A stretch of DNA of 42,308 bases, taken from assembly GCA_003562335.1 (NCBI GenBank), contig PWVE01000198.1:1-42308 (forward strand). Reading direction: 5' to 3'. Origin of the DNA: PVC group bacterium. GTDB taxonomy: Bacteria; Verrucomicrobiota; Kiritimatiellia; SLAD01. This document shows positions 18,768 through 28,292 of this stretch, one piece after another. A program made the translations under genes and the position numbers. The stretch's first letter is position 1. Each line of letters begins with the position of its first letter. The notes beneath the pieces were generated by a model that ran no database searches, was not told the DNA's origin, and saw only the letters and a program-made list of their open reading frames with translations.

Positions 18768-19511
18768 CTAACGCTGCGCGCGGGCTTCTTCCAGTATTTT
18801 AACGCTGCTGCTGGCTCCTATTCGAGTGGCCCCGGCGGCGATCATGCGCAGGGCATCGTCTAAAGTTCGCACTCCGCCCGACGCCTTCACACCCAATTTC
18901 TTCGGGGCCACCGTGCGGGCCATTAATGCGATATCCTCCGCTGTAGCCCCGCCGTTGCTAAAACCGGTAGAGGTCTTCACAAAATTAGCCTGCGCCTCCA
19001 TGCTCAACTCGCAGGCCCGTACCTTTTCCGCAGCGGTCAACAAGCAGTTTTCCAGGATCACTTTTGACAAGGCCTGCCCTTCCTTACACGCTTCCACTAC
19101 CGCACGGATATCGTCCAACACCGTAACGTCATCACCACTTTTTAATGCACCGACATTGATGACCATATCGATCTCACGCGCCCCCTCACCAATGGCTTTG
19201 CGGGCTTCCAATGCTTTGATCTCGGCCGACTGTGCGCCCAGCGGAAAGCCCACCACGGCACATACTTTAACCGGGGAACTCCGCAACAAACCGGCCACTA
19301 ACGGGACCCAATAGGGATTGACGCATACCGAGAAAAACTCGTATTCAATGGCTTCGCGGCACAACTTTTCCACATCGGCGCGGGAGGCGTCGGGTTTGAG
19401 AATGGTATGGTCGATCATCTGTGCTAACTGTTGCACGCTCACGCGCGGCAACGCGGCATTACTAGCCGGGCCGATGCCGTGGTCAATCGCTTTAGAGTCG
19501 GTCTTGTTCAT
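18768..19511 (-). CDS. deoC: deoxyribose-phosphate aldolase
   Basis: [79 protein letters not shown]. Confidence 0.95.
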   Translation of the reverse strand: MNKTDSKAIDHGIGPASNAALPRVSVQQLAQMIDHTILKPDASRADVEKLCREAIEYEFFSVCVNPYWVPLVAGLLRSSPVKVCAVVGFPLGAQSAEIKALEARKAIGEGAREIDMVINVGALKSGDDVTVLDDIRAVVEACKEGQALSKVILENCLLTAAEKVRACELSMEAQANFVKTSTGFSNGGATAEDIALMARTVAPKKLGVKASGGVRTLDDALRMIAAGATRIGASSSVKILEEARAQR

Positions 19512-19568
19512 AAATCAGCACATAAACGAATCACATTACCCCAGGGCCGTCAAGCGCAATACAGATCG

Positions 19569-19696
19569 AGGCTCTTGCAAAACCTCAAAGGTCGACACGG
19601 AGGTCGACCCTCCGGTAAAAAACAGCCGTATTTCACAGGTTCCCGGAGGGGCAGGCTCCGTCCTGCCCTCATGAATGGGAGGTTTTGCAAGAGCCT
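19569..19696. repeat. REPIN/MITE-like nested inverted-repeat element
   Basis: Exact 18-nt terminal inverted repeats AGGCTCTTGCAAAACCTC (19569-19586) and GAGGTTTTGCAAGAGCCT (19679-19696), enclosing two hairpins with complementary 6-nt loops and an inner 8-nt inverted repeat. Confidence 0.8.
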
Positions 19697-19756
19697 GAGA
19701 TCGTAAACAGTTTTTTCGTGTTGATAGGATAAGGGACTTAAGGCGACCATGTTCTC

Positions 19757-21202
19757 ATGAGCACAAATGGAATTATTGTTTGGCTGCGACGGGATTTGCG
19801 GTTGGCGGATCATCCGGCTTTCTCGGCAGCCGTAAAACAACAGGTGCCGGTCTATCCCCTTTATATCTGGTCGCCGGACGAGGACCACCCCTGGGCCCCG
19901 GGCGGCGCGAGCCGCTGGTGGCTGCACCACTCGTTAAGCGCGCTGGCGGCGACACTGCGCCAACACGGTTCACGCCTCATCATTCGCCAGGGCAAGGCCG
20001 ACCCCGTGCTGCGCGCGCTGCTGAGCGAAACCGGTGCCGACACGATCTACTGGAGTCGCCACTACGAACCGCAACGACTCGCCGTGGACAACCCCCTGAA
20101 GGCAGAACTGCGCGGCGCGGAATACACGGTTAAATCTTTCAACGCTTCACTGCTGCACGAACCGTGGACGATCACCAACAAAAGCGGGGCTCCCTATCAG
20201 GTCTTTACCCCCTTTTGGAAGGCCTGTCTGGCGCAACCAGAGCCCAAAGCGCCTCTGCCCACGCCACGGAAAATCCCTGCGCCTTCCAAATGGCCGGATT
20301 CCATGGCCATCGATGATCTCAAGCTGCTGCCGGACATCCCATGGGACAAGGGGTTCTATGACTCGTGGACACCCGGCGAACAAGGGGCGCAGGCTCAGCT
20401 GGCCACGTTTTGCGATGACATCATGGCCCGTTACAAGGATGGCCGGGACCAGCCCGGTCAGGCCGGCACGTCGCGACTGTCACCCCACCTGCATTTCGGG
20501 GAAATTAGTCCGCGCCAGATTTATGACGCCGTGCACACCGCCGCCCATTACCAATCCACCAAGGGCTTGGTTAAAGGTGCGGAACACTTTCTGCGCGAAG
20601 TGGGCTGGCGCGAATTCGCACACCATCTGCTGTTCCACTTTCCACAGACGCCCGTACAGCCGTTACGGCCCGAGTTCGAGGATTTCCCGTGGACACACGA
20701 TGCGAAGCTATTGCGTAGTTGGCAACGCGGTGAAACCGGTTACCCGATTGTGGACGCCGGTATGCGCGAGCTATGGGCTACCGGTTGGATGCACAATCGC
20801 GTCCGCATGATCGCCGCCTCCTTCCTGGTCAAGGACTTGCTGATGAGCTGGACCCATGGGGCTGCATGGTTCTGGGACACCTTGGTGGATGCGGATTTAG
20901 CCAACAATACGCTGGGCTGGCAGTGGACCGCCGGTTGCGGGGCCGATGCCGCGCCCTATTTCCGCATCTTTAATCCGGTGCTGCAGGGTAAGAAATTTGA
21001 TGCCGACGGAACCTACGTCCGCCGCTGGGTCCCGGAACTGGCGCACTTGCCGGATAAAGATATTCATTCCCCTTGGGCGGCCAGCGCGGACACTTTGCAT
21101 GACGCTAATGTTACCCTCGGCAAAACCTATCCGCACCCTGTAGTGGATCACAAGGCCGCGCGCGACCGTGCCTTGGAAGCCCTGGCGTCTACCAAATCCT
21201 GA
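19757..21202 (+). CDS. phr: deoxyribodipyrimidine photolyase
   Basis: IVWLRRDLRLADHPAF; GWMHNRVRMIAASFLVKDLLMSWTHGAAWFWDTLVDADLANNTLGWQWTAGCGADAAPYFRIFNP. Confidence 0.95.
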   Translation: MSTNGIIVWLRRDLRLADHPAFSAAVKQQVPVYPLYIWSPDEDHPWAPGGASRWWLHHSLSALAATLRQHGSRLIIRQGKADPVLRALLSETGADTIYWSRHYEPQRLAVDNPLKAELRGAEYTVKSFNASLLHEPWTITNKSGAPYQVFTPFWKACLAQPEPKAPLPTPRKIPAPSKWPDSMAIDDLKLLPDIPWDKGFYDSWTPGEQGAQAQLATFCDDIMARYKDGRDQPGQAGTSRLSPHLHFGEISPRQIYDAVHTAAHYQSTKGLVKGAEHFLREVGWREFAHHLLFHFPQTPVQPLRPEFEDFPWTHDAKLLRSWQRGETGYPIVDAGMRELWATGWMHNRVRMIAASFLVKDLLMSWTHGAAWFWDTLVDADLANNTLGWQWTAGCGADAAPYFRIFNPVLQGKKFDADGTYVRRWVPELAHLPDKDIHSPWAASADTLHDANVTLGKTYPHPVVDHKAARDRALEALASTKS

Positions 21203-21205
21203 CCC

Positions 21206-22957
21206 ATGCCGGCTTCAACCACCATTTCACTGGGCGCTTATGTACGCAGACATCGGTCACGCATTAGGCAAGGCATTATTTTCGTCTTCGTCAGCGTGGC
21301 GATTCACATGGGCATGCCGTTTATTACCCGCTATGCCGTCGATACCCTGGTGGACGGCGATTTTCGGCTCGGGACCATTCTCGGTTACGCCGCCGCCTAC
21401 AGCTTGGCCGCCTTGGCGATGGCAGCCTGTGGTTTGCGTATGCGACGCATCCTGTTGTCCACTGGACATCAAATTGAATACGAAATCCGGCGCGACGTGT
21501 TTGCCCATCTGGCCCGGCTGGACTATTACTTTTTCGGCCGTGAACGAACGGGCGATTTGATGACCAAAATGACGTCCGACCTCACGGCCGTGCGCGAATT
21601 TGTGGGGCAAGGCCTGTTCCAAGGAGCCCGCACCGCCCTGAGCGCATCGCTGGCCTTTACCATTATGTTCATCATCAACTACCGGCTGGCACTGGTGATG
21701 TTGTTTTTGCTGCCCACTATCAGTCTTCTGTTCTTTTTTCTGCTGCGTCTGTTGCGCGTGCGCTACGCCGACAGCCAGGAGCAGTTTTCCCGTATTTCCA
21801 ACTTCTCACAGGAAAGCTTTGCCGGTATTCGTACCCTGCGCGGGTACGCCATGGAAGCGCGCCAGCAAGAACGATTCGGCAACCTCAACACGGATTACAT
21901 CCAGCTCAAGATGGCGCTAAGCCGGGTGGAGCGCCCCCTGTGGCCCGCGATGGTGTTTCTCTTCGGAGTGGGCGTGGTCCTCATCCTATGGGTCGGCGGC
22001 CGGCAGGTGGTGGCCGGCCAATTGACGGTGGGACAGTTCGTACAATTCTCTCAATACCTCTTCTTTCTACAGTGGCCCATGCTGGCCCTGGGTTGGACGG
22101 TTAACCTGTGGCAACGTGGAATGGCCAGTTGGCAGCGTATCGCCTCTATTCTGCAGGCGGAACCGCGTATTCGTGATAACGAGCAAACCGACCACTCGAT
22201 CACGACCATCCAGGGCGATATCCGCTTCGAGCAGGTTGCCCTCGAGCTGGAGGGGACCACCGTGCTGCACGACATCAACTGGGTTATTCCGGCCGGCCAT
22301 ACGCTCGGGGTCACCGGCCCTACGGGTAGCGGCAAAACATTGCTGGCGTCCCTGCTGGCCCGCCTCATTGACCCCACCCACGGGCGGATCATGATCGGCG
22401 ATAACGACATCCGCACGATTCCCGTGGACGTCTTGCGACGCGAAGTCGGCATGGCCCCGCAGGAAGCGTTTCTCTTTTCAGACACACTGGCGAATAACAT
22501 CGGCTTCGGTCTGGACGAACCGGATCCGGAAAAAATATTTGCCGCCGCAGAATTGGCTGAACTACATCCGGACGTCGAAAAATTTCCCGCACGCTTCGAC
22601 ACCTGGCTGGGCGAACGCGGCGTAACCCTGTCGGGCGGACAACGCCAACGGACAGCCATCAGCCGCGCACTGGCCCGCGACCCGGGCATCCTGATTTTAG
22701 ACGACGTATTCTCCGCCATCGACACGCAGACGGAAGCGGCGATCCAAGCGCGGTTGCAGCCCGTATTGCATGATCGCACCACCCTCATTATCAGCCATCG
22801 CGTTTCCTCGTTACGGCACGCCGATTGTATTCTCGTCCTGCAAGACGGGCGCATCACCCAGTCCGGCACCCATGCCGAGCTGGTACAACAAGCAGGGTAT
22901 TACCGCGAACTCGACGAAGTACAACGGCTGGAAGCTTGTCTGGAAGGGGTCTCATGA
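21206..22957 (+). CDS. ABC exporter half-transporter (MdlA-like, degenerate-site subunit)
   Basis: N-terminal TM domain; Walker A GPTGSGKTLL, LSGGQ, Walker B ILILDDVFSAID, H-loop SHR. Confidence 0.92.
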   Translation: MPASTTISLGAYVRRHRSRIRQGIIFVFVSVAIHMGMPFITRYAVDTLVDGDFRLGTILGYAAAYSLAALAMAACGLRMRRILLSTGHQIEYEIRRDVFAHLARLDYYFFGRERTGDLMTKMTSDLTAVREFVGQGLFQGARTALSASLAFTIMFIINYRLALVMLFLLPTISLLFFFLLRLLRVRYADSQEQFSRISNFSQESFAGIRTLRGYAMEARQQERFGNLNTDYIQLKMALSRVERPLWPAMVFLFGVGVVLILWVGGRQVVAGQLTVGQFVQFSQYLFFLQWPMLALGWTVNLWQRGMASWQRIASILQAEPRIRDNEQTDHSITTIQGDIRFEQVALELEGTTVLHDINWVIPAGHTLGVTGPTGSGKTLLASLLARLIDPTHGRIMIGDNDIRTIPVDVLRREVGMAPQEAFLFSDTLANNIGFGLDEPDPEKIFAAAELAELHPDVEKFPARFDTWLGERGVTLSGGQRQRTAISRALARDPGILILDDVFSAIDTQTEAAIQARLQPVLHDRTTLIISHRVSSLRHADCILVLQDGRITQSGTHAELVQQAGYYRELDEVQRLEACLEGVS

Positions 22958-24753
22958 TCAAGGAACCGGAACCCGAGATCGAAGGCAAGCTTTTCGACGC
23001 CCACCTGACCCGGCGCTTGTTGCGGTATGCCCACCCCTACCGCTTTATGCTGGCCGGCTGTGTGGTGCTGATCCTGTGCATGGCGCTGGTGCAAAGTTAT
23101 CTACCGGTGCTGCTCCAAGCCGCTATTGACCGGTATTTGCTGGGCGACGACGAACCGGCAACGCGCATCGCGGGATTGACGCGCATCGGGGGACAGTATC
23201 TCGGCTGGGCCCTGTTGGCCTTTGGCGTGCGCTACCTCCAAAGCTACTGGATGGCCTGGATTGCCGAACACATCATCTTCAATATGCGGGCGGATATCTT
23301 CGCCAAAATCCTGCGCCTACCCTTGGGCTACCTCGACCGGCACCCCGTGGGGCGCCTGATGACGCGCGTGACGTCGGACGTGGATGCCATGCAAAAGATG
23401 GTGTCCGACGGACTGGTCGGCCTACTGGCCGACGCCTTTGTGTTGCTGGCTATCATGGGGTTCATGTGGCACTTGAGTCCGCGGCTGGCTTTGACCCTGT
23501 TCACGATTTTCCCGCTGCTGGTCGCCGTCATGGGCTGGATCAACTGGAACACCCGCCGGGCGCATCGCCGGGTACGTCATAAGCAATCGGCGCTGAACGC
23601 GCATTTGCAGGAAATGATTACCGGTATGTTGACCGTGCAATTGTTTAACCGGGAACCGCAGGTGAAGGCCGAGTTCGATCGCCGCAATCAAGAACTGCGG
23701 GGGGGGTGGTTCGACACGGTGCGCTGGATTAGTTGGTTCTTTCCCTCGATGGAAGTGCTGAATGCGCTTTCCATTACCCTCGTACTTAGCGTGGGCGGCT
23801 GGGCGTTGTGGAGCGGATCGGACACCGTCACCATCGGGGTGATGGTGGCGTTCATGGCGTATGTGCGCGATTTTTTCCGGCCGCTGGAGGATCTGTCGGA
23901 AAAATCAACCGTCTTTCAGTCCGCCATGGCCTCGTCCGAACGCATATTCCGCTTGCTGGACGAACCGGAACGCATCGACGATCCGGCCCAACCCGTGCAG
24001 TTGGAATCGTTTCGCGGTGCCGTGACCTTTGACCATGTGTGGTTTGCCTATAATGACGAGAACTGGGTACTCAAAGACGTTCACTTCGAAATCGCTCCCG
24101 GCGAAGCGGTGGCTATTGTGGGGGCCACCGGCGCGGGCAAGACGTCGATTATCAGCTTGATCAACCGCTTCTATGATGTGCAACAGGGACAGGTCCGGGT
24201 CGACGGCCATGACGTACGCGCTTACCGGCAGGTCGACTTGCGGCGGCGCATTGGCGTCGTGATCCAAGACCCCTTTATTTTTTCCGGCACCATCGCGTCC
24301 AATATCGACTTGCATAACCCGCAGGTGACCCGGGAGCGCGTGGTGGAAGCCGCGCGCTATGTGAACGCGCACCGCTTTATCGAGGCGTTGCCGCAGGGCT
24401 ATGACACACCCGTCCAGGAACGCGGCGTCAGCCTGTCCACCGGCCAGAAACAGCTACTAGCCATGGCCCGGGCGCTGGTTCAGAATCCCGATATCCTGCT
24501 GATCCTTGACGAGGCCACGGCCAACGTCGATACAGAATCCGAGCTGCTAATCCAGGACGCCCTGCGCAAAGTCATGCGCGGACGTACCTCCATCTGCATT
24601 GCGCATCGACTTTCCACCATTCGCGGCGTAGACCGCATCCTGGTCATGCGCCATGGGGAGCTAATTGAGACGGGCACCCACACGGAGCTGATCAGCCGTG
24701 AAGGGTACTACCGCCGCCTCTACGAACTACTAGCCCATCAGCCGTGCTCTTAG
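22954..24753 (+). CDS. ABC exporter half-transporter (MdlB-like)
   Basis: Start at MIKEPEPE (ATGA overlap with previous gene). Walker A GATGAGKTS, signature LSTGQ, Walker B LILDEATANVD, AHR. Confidence 0.92.
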   Translation: MIKEPEPEIEGKLFDAHLTRRLLRYAHPYRFMLAGCVVLILCMALVQSYLPVLLQAAIDRYLLGDDEPATRIAGLTRIGGQYLGWALLAFGVRYLQSYWMAWIAEHIIFNMRADIFAKILRLPLGYLDRHPVGRLMTRVTSDVDAMQKMVSDGLVGLLADAFVLLAIMGFMWHLSPRLALTLFTIFPLLVAVMGWINWNTRRAHRRVRHKQSALNAHLQEMITGMLTVQLFNREPQVKAEFDRRNQELRGGWFDTVRWISWFFPSMEVLNALSITLVLSVGGWALWSGSDTVTIGVMVAFMAYVRDFFRPLEDLSEKSTVFQSAMASSERIFRLLDEPERIDDPAQPVQLESFRGAVTFDHVWFAYNDENWVLKDVHFEIAPGEAVAIVGATGAGKTSIISLINRFYDVQQGQVRVDGHDVRAYRQVDLRRRIGVVIQDPFIFSGTIASNIDLHNPQVTRERVVEAARYVNAHRFIEALPQGYDTPVQERGVSLSTGQKQLLAMARALVQNPDILLILDEATANVDTESELLIQDALRKVMRGRTSICIAHRLSTIRGVDRILVMRHGELIETGTHTELISREGYYRRLYELLAHQPCS

Positions 24754-24770
24754 CGATCGGCTTGATCGCC

Positions 24771-24799
24771 TTGTCAGCTAAGTGAAGTGTATGTAAAAT
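24771..24799 (+). promoter_or_regulatory. sigma70-type promoter for the downstream ABC-2 operon
   Basis: TTGTCA, 17-nt spacer, TAAAAT. Confidence 0.55.
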
Positions 24800-24831
24800 C
24801 AGCGCATGATCAGATTTCGAAGGGACATTAG

Positions 24832-27327
24832 ATGGCCAAAACGCCCCCCCTGCTTCTGCCAATGTGTGCGCGAGTGACTGACATAGTTTCCATGATGTAC
24901 GCAACGCTATCACTCTTCAGGACGGTGCTCCTTGTGGGTCTGTGCATCGGGCTGGCCACTTTTCCGGCCAAGGGCGAGCGCGATCCGGAATTCGCGGTCG
25001 GTATGCCACGGGTTGGTCACGGCTATAACGTGGATGCCTATCAGCCTTCGTCTTTACCCATTCGCCTGCACAACCCCTCCGTAGACCCGCTTGACATCAT
25101 CTGGTCCATTCGCCCGGACCGCGGCGGGGCCATGTTTATCCAGGAGGGACGCGCGCGGATCGGACCTAACACCAACTGGGAAACCGCTTTTCCATTTCTC
25201 GTAGACCGGCATCAAGACTACGTAGTCGAATGGCGTTTGCCAACCGGTCGGATACTGGCGCGCCAAGACTTTACAGCAAACGTATTGGCCGACCTGAGGG
25301 GCAACCGGCTGATCATCATCGATGACGGAACAGTGAAAGGACGAGCCGACGACTGGAACGCAAACTGGCCAGAGGATGATATGCGCCCGGCTTGGTTTGC
25401 CGCCGCCCAAGCGCCCGCCCATTGGTTTGACTATGAACGCGCCGCGATGGTCCTGCTAGGCCAGCCTGACTTTGACGCGATGTCCCACCATCACTATCAG
25501 GCCCTGCGCGACTATGTTCAAGGCGGCGGCACGCTGGTCTGGTTGCACCCCGGGAGCATTGTGGACGCCATGTCCACCCCATTGACTGATCTGCTGCCGG
25601 TGGAACCGTTGACGCTACGCCGCATGCATGCTGCCCCGGCACTGCACACCTGGGCGCGTCGGTATAACAACGCCTCAGCCGATCACGCACCCCGTCCCCT
25701 GCCCGCAGCGGACTTCCTTTTCCTCGACAGTGTATTACGCGACCATGCCGTATCCGCGCTGGAGCAGGACGAGACCCCCTGGATTGCCTGGAAACGCTTT
25801 GGTGCAGGGCAAGTGGGCGCCCTGATGTTCGATGCACCTCCGATTATTTTCAGTGACCGCGCCGAGGGCCGCGCGCTGCGCGCCCACCTTATCCACTGGA
25901 GCCAGCGTCACCCCTTGGCCCAAGGCGCAGTCTTTGCGCCTGCATTACGGCCTGCGGCCGAACGTCTCACGGGCTTTCGGTCTGTTTCCGCAGCCGCGGT
26001 GGGGCGCATCTGGCTGGGGTACGTTGTCTGGGCCTGTGCTATACTTATTGTGGCGCGGTACCGACGCCGCGACGTGGTCGGTTGGATTATATTGGCGGGC
26101 AGCGGATTGGTGGTCACAGCCCTTGTCTTCCATGCAGCGCAACGCCGCATGGCTGACCACCCCGATCGTAGCCGCATCGCGCTGAGTATAGTCGCCCCGC
26201 AGGCCGGGCGCGTTATCGGGCGGCAATACCTCACGCTGTTCGCCAGACAGGACGCCACGCCGCACCCTATCCTTGCTGCCGACGGCGTCTGGCTACCACC
26301 ACTTTTTCCCACCCCCCTGTACATAACGCCCGGTACCACGGCCGACCGGCTAACGGAAACCCTGTATATCCGCCGACTTGACCGCGAAACCGAGCTGCAC
26401 CAATTCACACTGGCCGCCCTGCGACCGCGATCAGTAGGGGTGGCCTATGCGGTCCCTGCCAAGGTAACAGCCGGAGCACAACCAGTGATGGCCGTCGGCT
26501 ACGATGAACAAGGGCCATACGTGCGGGGCCTGGACGAAGCCGGTTGGCCGGACGAAACCCGCGTCTATTTGACCGGTGCCCACGCCGCCCAGAGCTTGTC
26601 ATCAAGCTACGATGGACGCTGGCGACCGCAGCCACCACAAGATCGGACGACCGCCGTTAATCCCGTAATCGCAGCTTGGGAAAATTGGCTGCGTGCGGGT
26701 CACCTCCCGCCGGGACGGGTGGTCCGTCTTTATCGTGATGCGGATGCCACCGCACGCTGGACGGAACCCTATACGCTTGATGGGGTCTATGAAAACACCG
26801 GTTATACGCTGGAGATTGAACCCACAGTGGATCTACAGCCTACCGGAATTGTGCAGATTCCGGCGAACTGGATTGATCTACAGCCTGCCGATCATCAGGC
26901 ACAACGCCTGCTGACGGGAGCCGATGCCGGAGTCACCACCGTTGCCATCGCCGGCCCCTATGTGTTCCATGCACATCTTCCCCCGTTACTGGCCAATCTG
27001 CACGTCAAAGAAATCAGGGTCGAGGCAGCGGGACAAGATGCGGCGACCACAGACCGGTTGGATGTGGCGTTGCAAGCCTATGGCGCGGATGATCACGCCC
27101 TGCAAGGCATACGGCAAGCGCCGGGGGTATTTGTCTTTGACCTGACCACCGCCAACACGGACCTAGTGGATCCCGCCACAGGCGGTTTCCGCGTGCGGCT
27201 CACGGCTCGGCCCGCTCATGACGCGACCGGGATGGTGCCAGCACGACAATCGCCGCTCGAATACCTGCGCGTATCCGCCAGCGGCACACCACCCGACCCA
27301 GCCCGACAACCCGGAGAAGCCCCATGA
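24832..27327 (+). CDS. large exported/membrane protein of an ABC-2 operon
   Basis: N-terminal hydrophobic segment, internal TM pair (IWLGYVVWACAILIVARY; GWIILAGSGLVVTALVFHA); LRDYVQGGGTLVWLHPGS motif. Start may instead be near 24892 (MMYATLS). Confidence 0.7.
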   Translation: MAKTPPLLLPMCARVTDIVSMMYATLSLFRTVLLVGLCIGLATFPAKGERDPEFAVGMPRVGHGYNVDAYQPSSLPIRLHNPSVDPLDIIWSIRPDRGGAMFIQEGRARIGPNTNWETAFPFLVDRHQDYVVEWRLPTGRILARQDFTANVLADLRGNRLIIIDDGTVKGRADDWNANWPEDDMRPAWFAAAQAPAHWFDYERAAMVLLGQPDFDAMSHHHYQALRDYVQGGGTLVWLHPGSIVDAMSTPLTDLLPVEPLTLRRMHAAPALHTWARRYNNASADHAPRPLPAADFLFLDSVLRDHAVSALEQDETPWIAWKRFGAGQVGALMFDAPPIIFSDRAEGRALRAHLIHWSQRHPLAQGAVFAPALRPAAERLTGFRSVSAAAVGRIWLGYVVWACAILIVARYRRRDVVGWIILAGSGLVVTALVFHAAQRRMADHPDRSRIALSIVAPQAGRVIGRQYLTLFARQDATPHPILAADGVWLPPLFPTPLYITPGTTADRLTETLYIRRLDRETELHQFTLAALRPRSVGVAYAVPAKVTAGAQPVMAVGYDEQGPYVRGLDEAGWPDETRVYLTGAHAAQSLSSSYDGRWRPQPPQDRTTAVNPVIAAWENWLRAGHLPPGRVVRLYRDADATARWTEPYTLDGVYENTGYTLEIEPTVDLQPTGIVQIPANWIDLQPADHQAQRLLTGADAGVTTVAIAGPYVFHAHLPPLLANLHVKEIRVEAAGQDAATTDRLDVALQAYGADDHALQGIRQAPGVFVFDLTTANTDLVDPATGGFRVRLTARPAHDATGMVPARQSPLEYLRVSASGTPPDPARQPGEAP

Positions 27328-28292
27328 TTAAGACCGAACAACTGACCCGCAACTACGGCAATTACCGTGGCATATTTGACCTGACGATGGAGATTCCACC
27401 CGGCAAGATTTTCGGCTTTATCGGCCCCAACGGTGCAGGAAAAACCACTACCATCAAGCTGCTGTGTGGTTTATACCGTCCCACTGCGGGACAGGCCTTC
27501 ATCAATGGCATCCCCGTTGATCGCCGTCACCGGCGCGAAATCAAACGGGCCATCGGCTACATGCCGGATCACATGGGCTCCTACGACCAGATGAGCGTCT
27601 GGGAATATCTGGATTTCTTCTGCGCCGCTTACCGTGTGCCGAAGCGACAACGCAAGGCGCGGGTGGACGAGGTCCTGGACCTGACGGCTGCGGCCTATAT
27701 GCTGGATTACCAGGTAGACTCGCTATCGCAGGGCATGGGCAAGCGCGTGGCGCTAGCGAAGACGCTGCTGCATGACCCGCCAGTGCTCATCCTGGACGAA
27801 CCCGCCTCCGGGCTCGATCCGCGCGCGCGTATCGAGATGCGGGAAACCATCATGCGCTTGCGCGCACTGGGGAAGACCATTTTGCTGTCCTCGCACATCC
27901 TGCCGGAGCTGTCATCGGTCTGCGATTTGGTTGGTATCGTGGAAAAGGGACGCTTGCGTGCGTTCGGCACGGTCCGCGACATGTTGGCTCGGATGCGCGA
28001 GCACATCGTGCTGCGTGTGCGGGTGGCCGAGGGCGGTGATGCCGACCGGGCGGCAGACTGTTGCCGTGGACAACCCCACGTCAAGGAGGCTCTGGTTGCG
28101 GGCGACGAGGTGTGCATCAACTATGTTGGTCCCCGCACCGACATCCCGGGGTTGAACCGTTACCTGGTTGAACAGGGAGTGCCGGTGGCGAGCTTTATGG
28201 AAGACGAAGGCGACCTGGAAGACGCGTTCCTGCATGTCACCCGCGAAGTGGATGCAACAGAAGGTACCCCGCCAAAGAGCCCGGCCTCATGA
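27324..28292 (+). CDS. ABC transporter ATP-binding protein (ABC-2/GldA-like)
   Basis: FGFIGPNGAGKTTTIKLLCG, LSQGMGKRVALAKTLLHDPPVLILDEPASGLDP; ATGA overlap with previous gene. Confidence 0.93.
   Translation: MIKTEQLTRNYGNYRGIFDLTMEIPPGKIFGFIGPNGAGKTTTIKLLCGLYRPTAGQAFINGIPVDRRHRREIKRAIGYMPDHMGSYDQMSVWEYLDFFCAAYRVPKRQRKARVDEVLDLTAAAYMLDYQVDSLSQGMGKRVALAKTLLHDPPVLILDEPASGLDPRARIEMRETIMRLRALGKTILLSSHILPELSSVCDLVGIVEKGRLRAFGTVRDMLARMREHIVLRVRVAEGGDADRAADCCRGQPHVKEALVAGDEVCINYVGPRTDIPGLNRYLVEQGVPVASFMEDEGDLEDAFLHVTREVDATEGTPPKSPAS

Noticed and set aside
19550-19930. 126-aa minus-strand ORF across the repeat element and photolyase start
   Set aside because: Chance ORF through a palindromic element and opposite phr.
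22051-22869. 272-aa minus-strand ORF
   Set aside because: Opposite the ABC exporter nucleotide-binding domain with all canonical motifs; low-complexity Ser/Arg-rich composition.
24753-24769. GCGATC-ggctt-GATCGC hairpin after the ABC exporter
   Set aside because: 6-bp stem with no T-tract; too weak to call a terminator.
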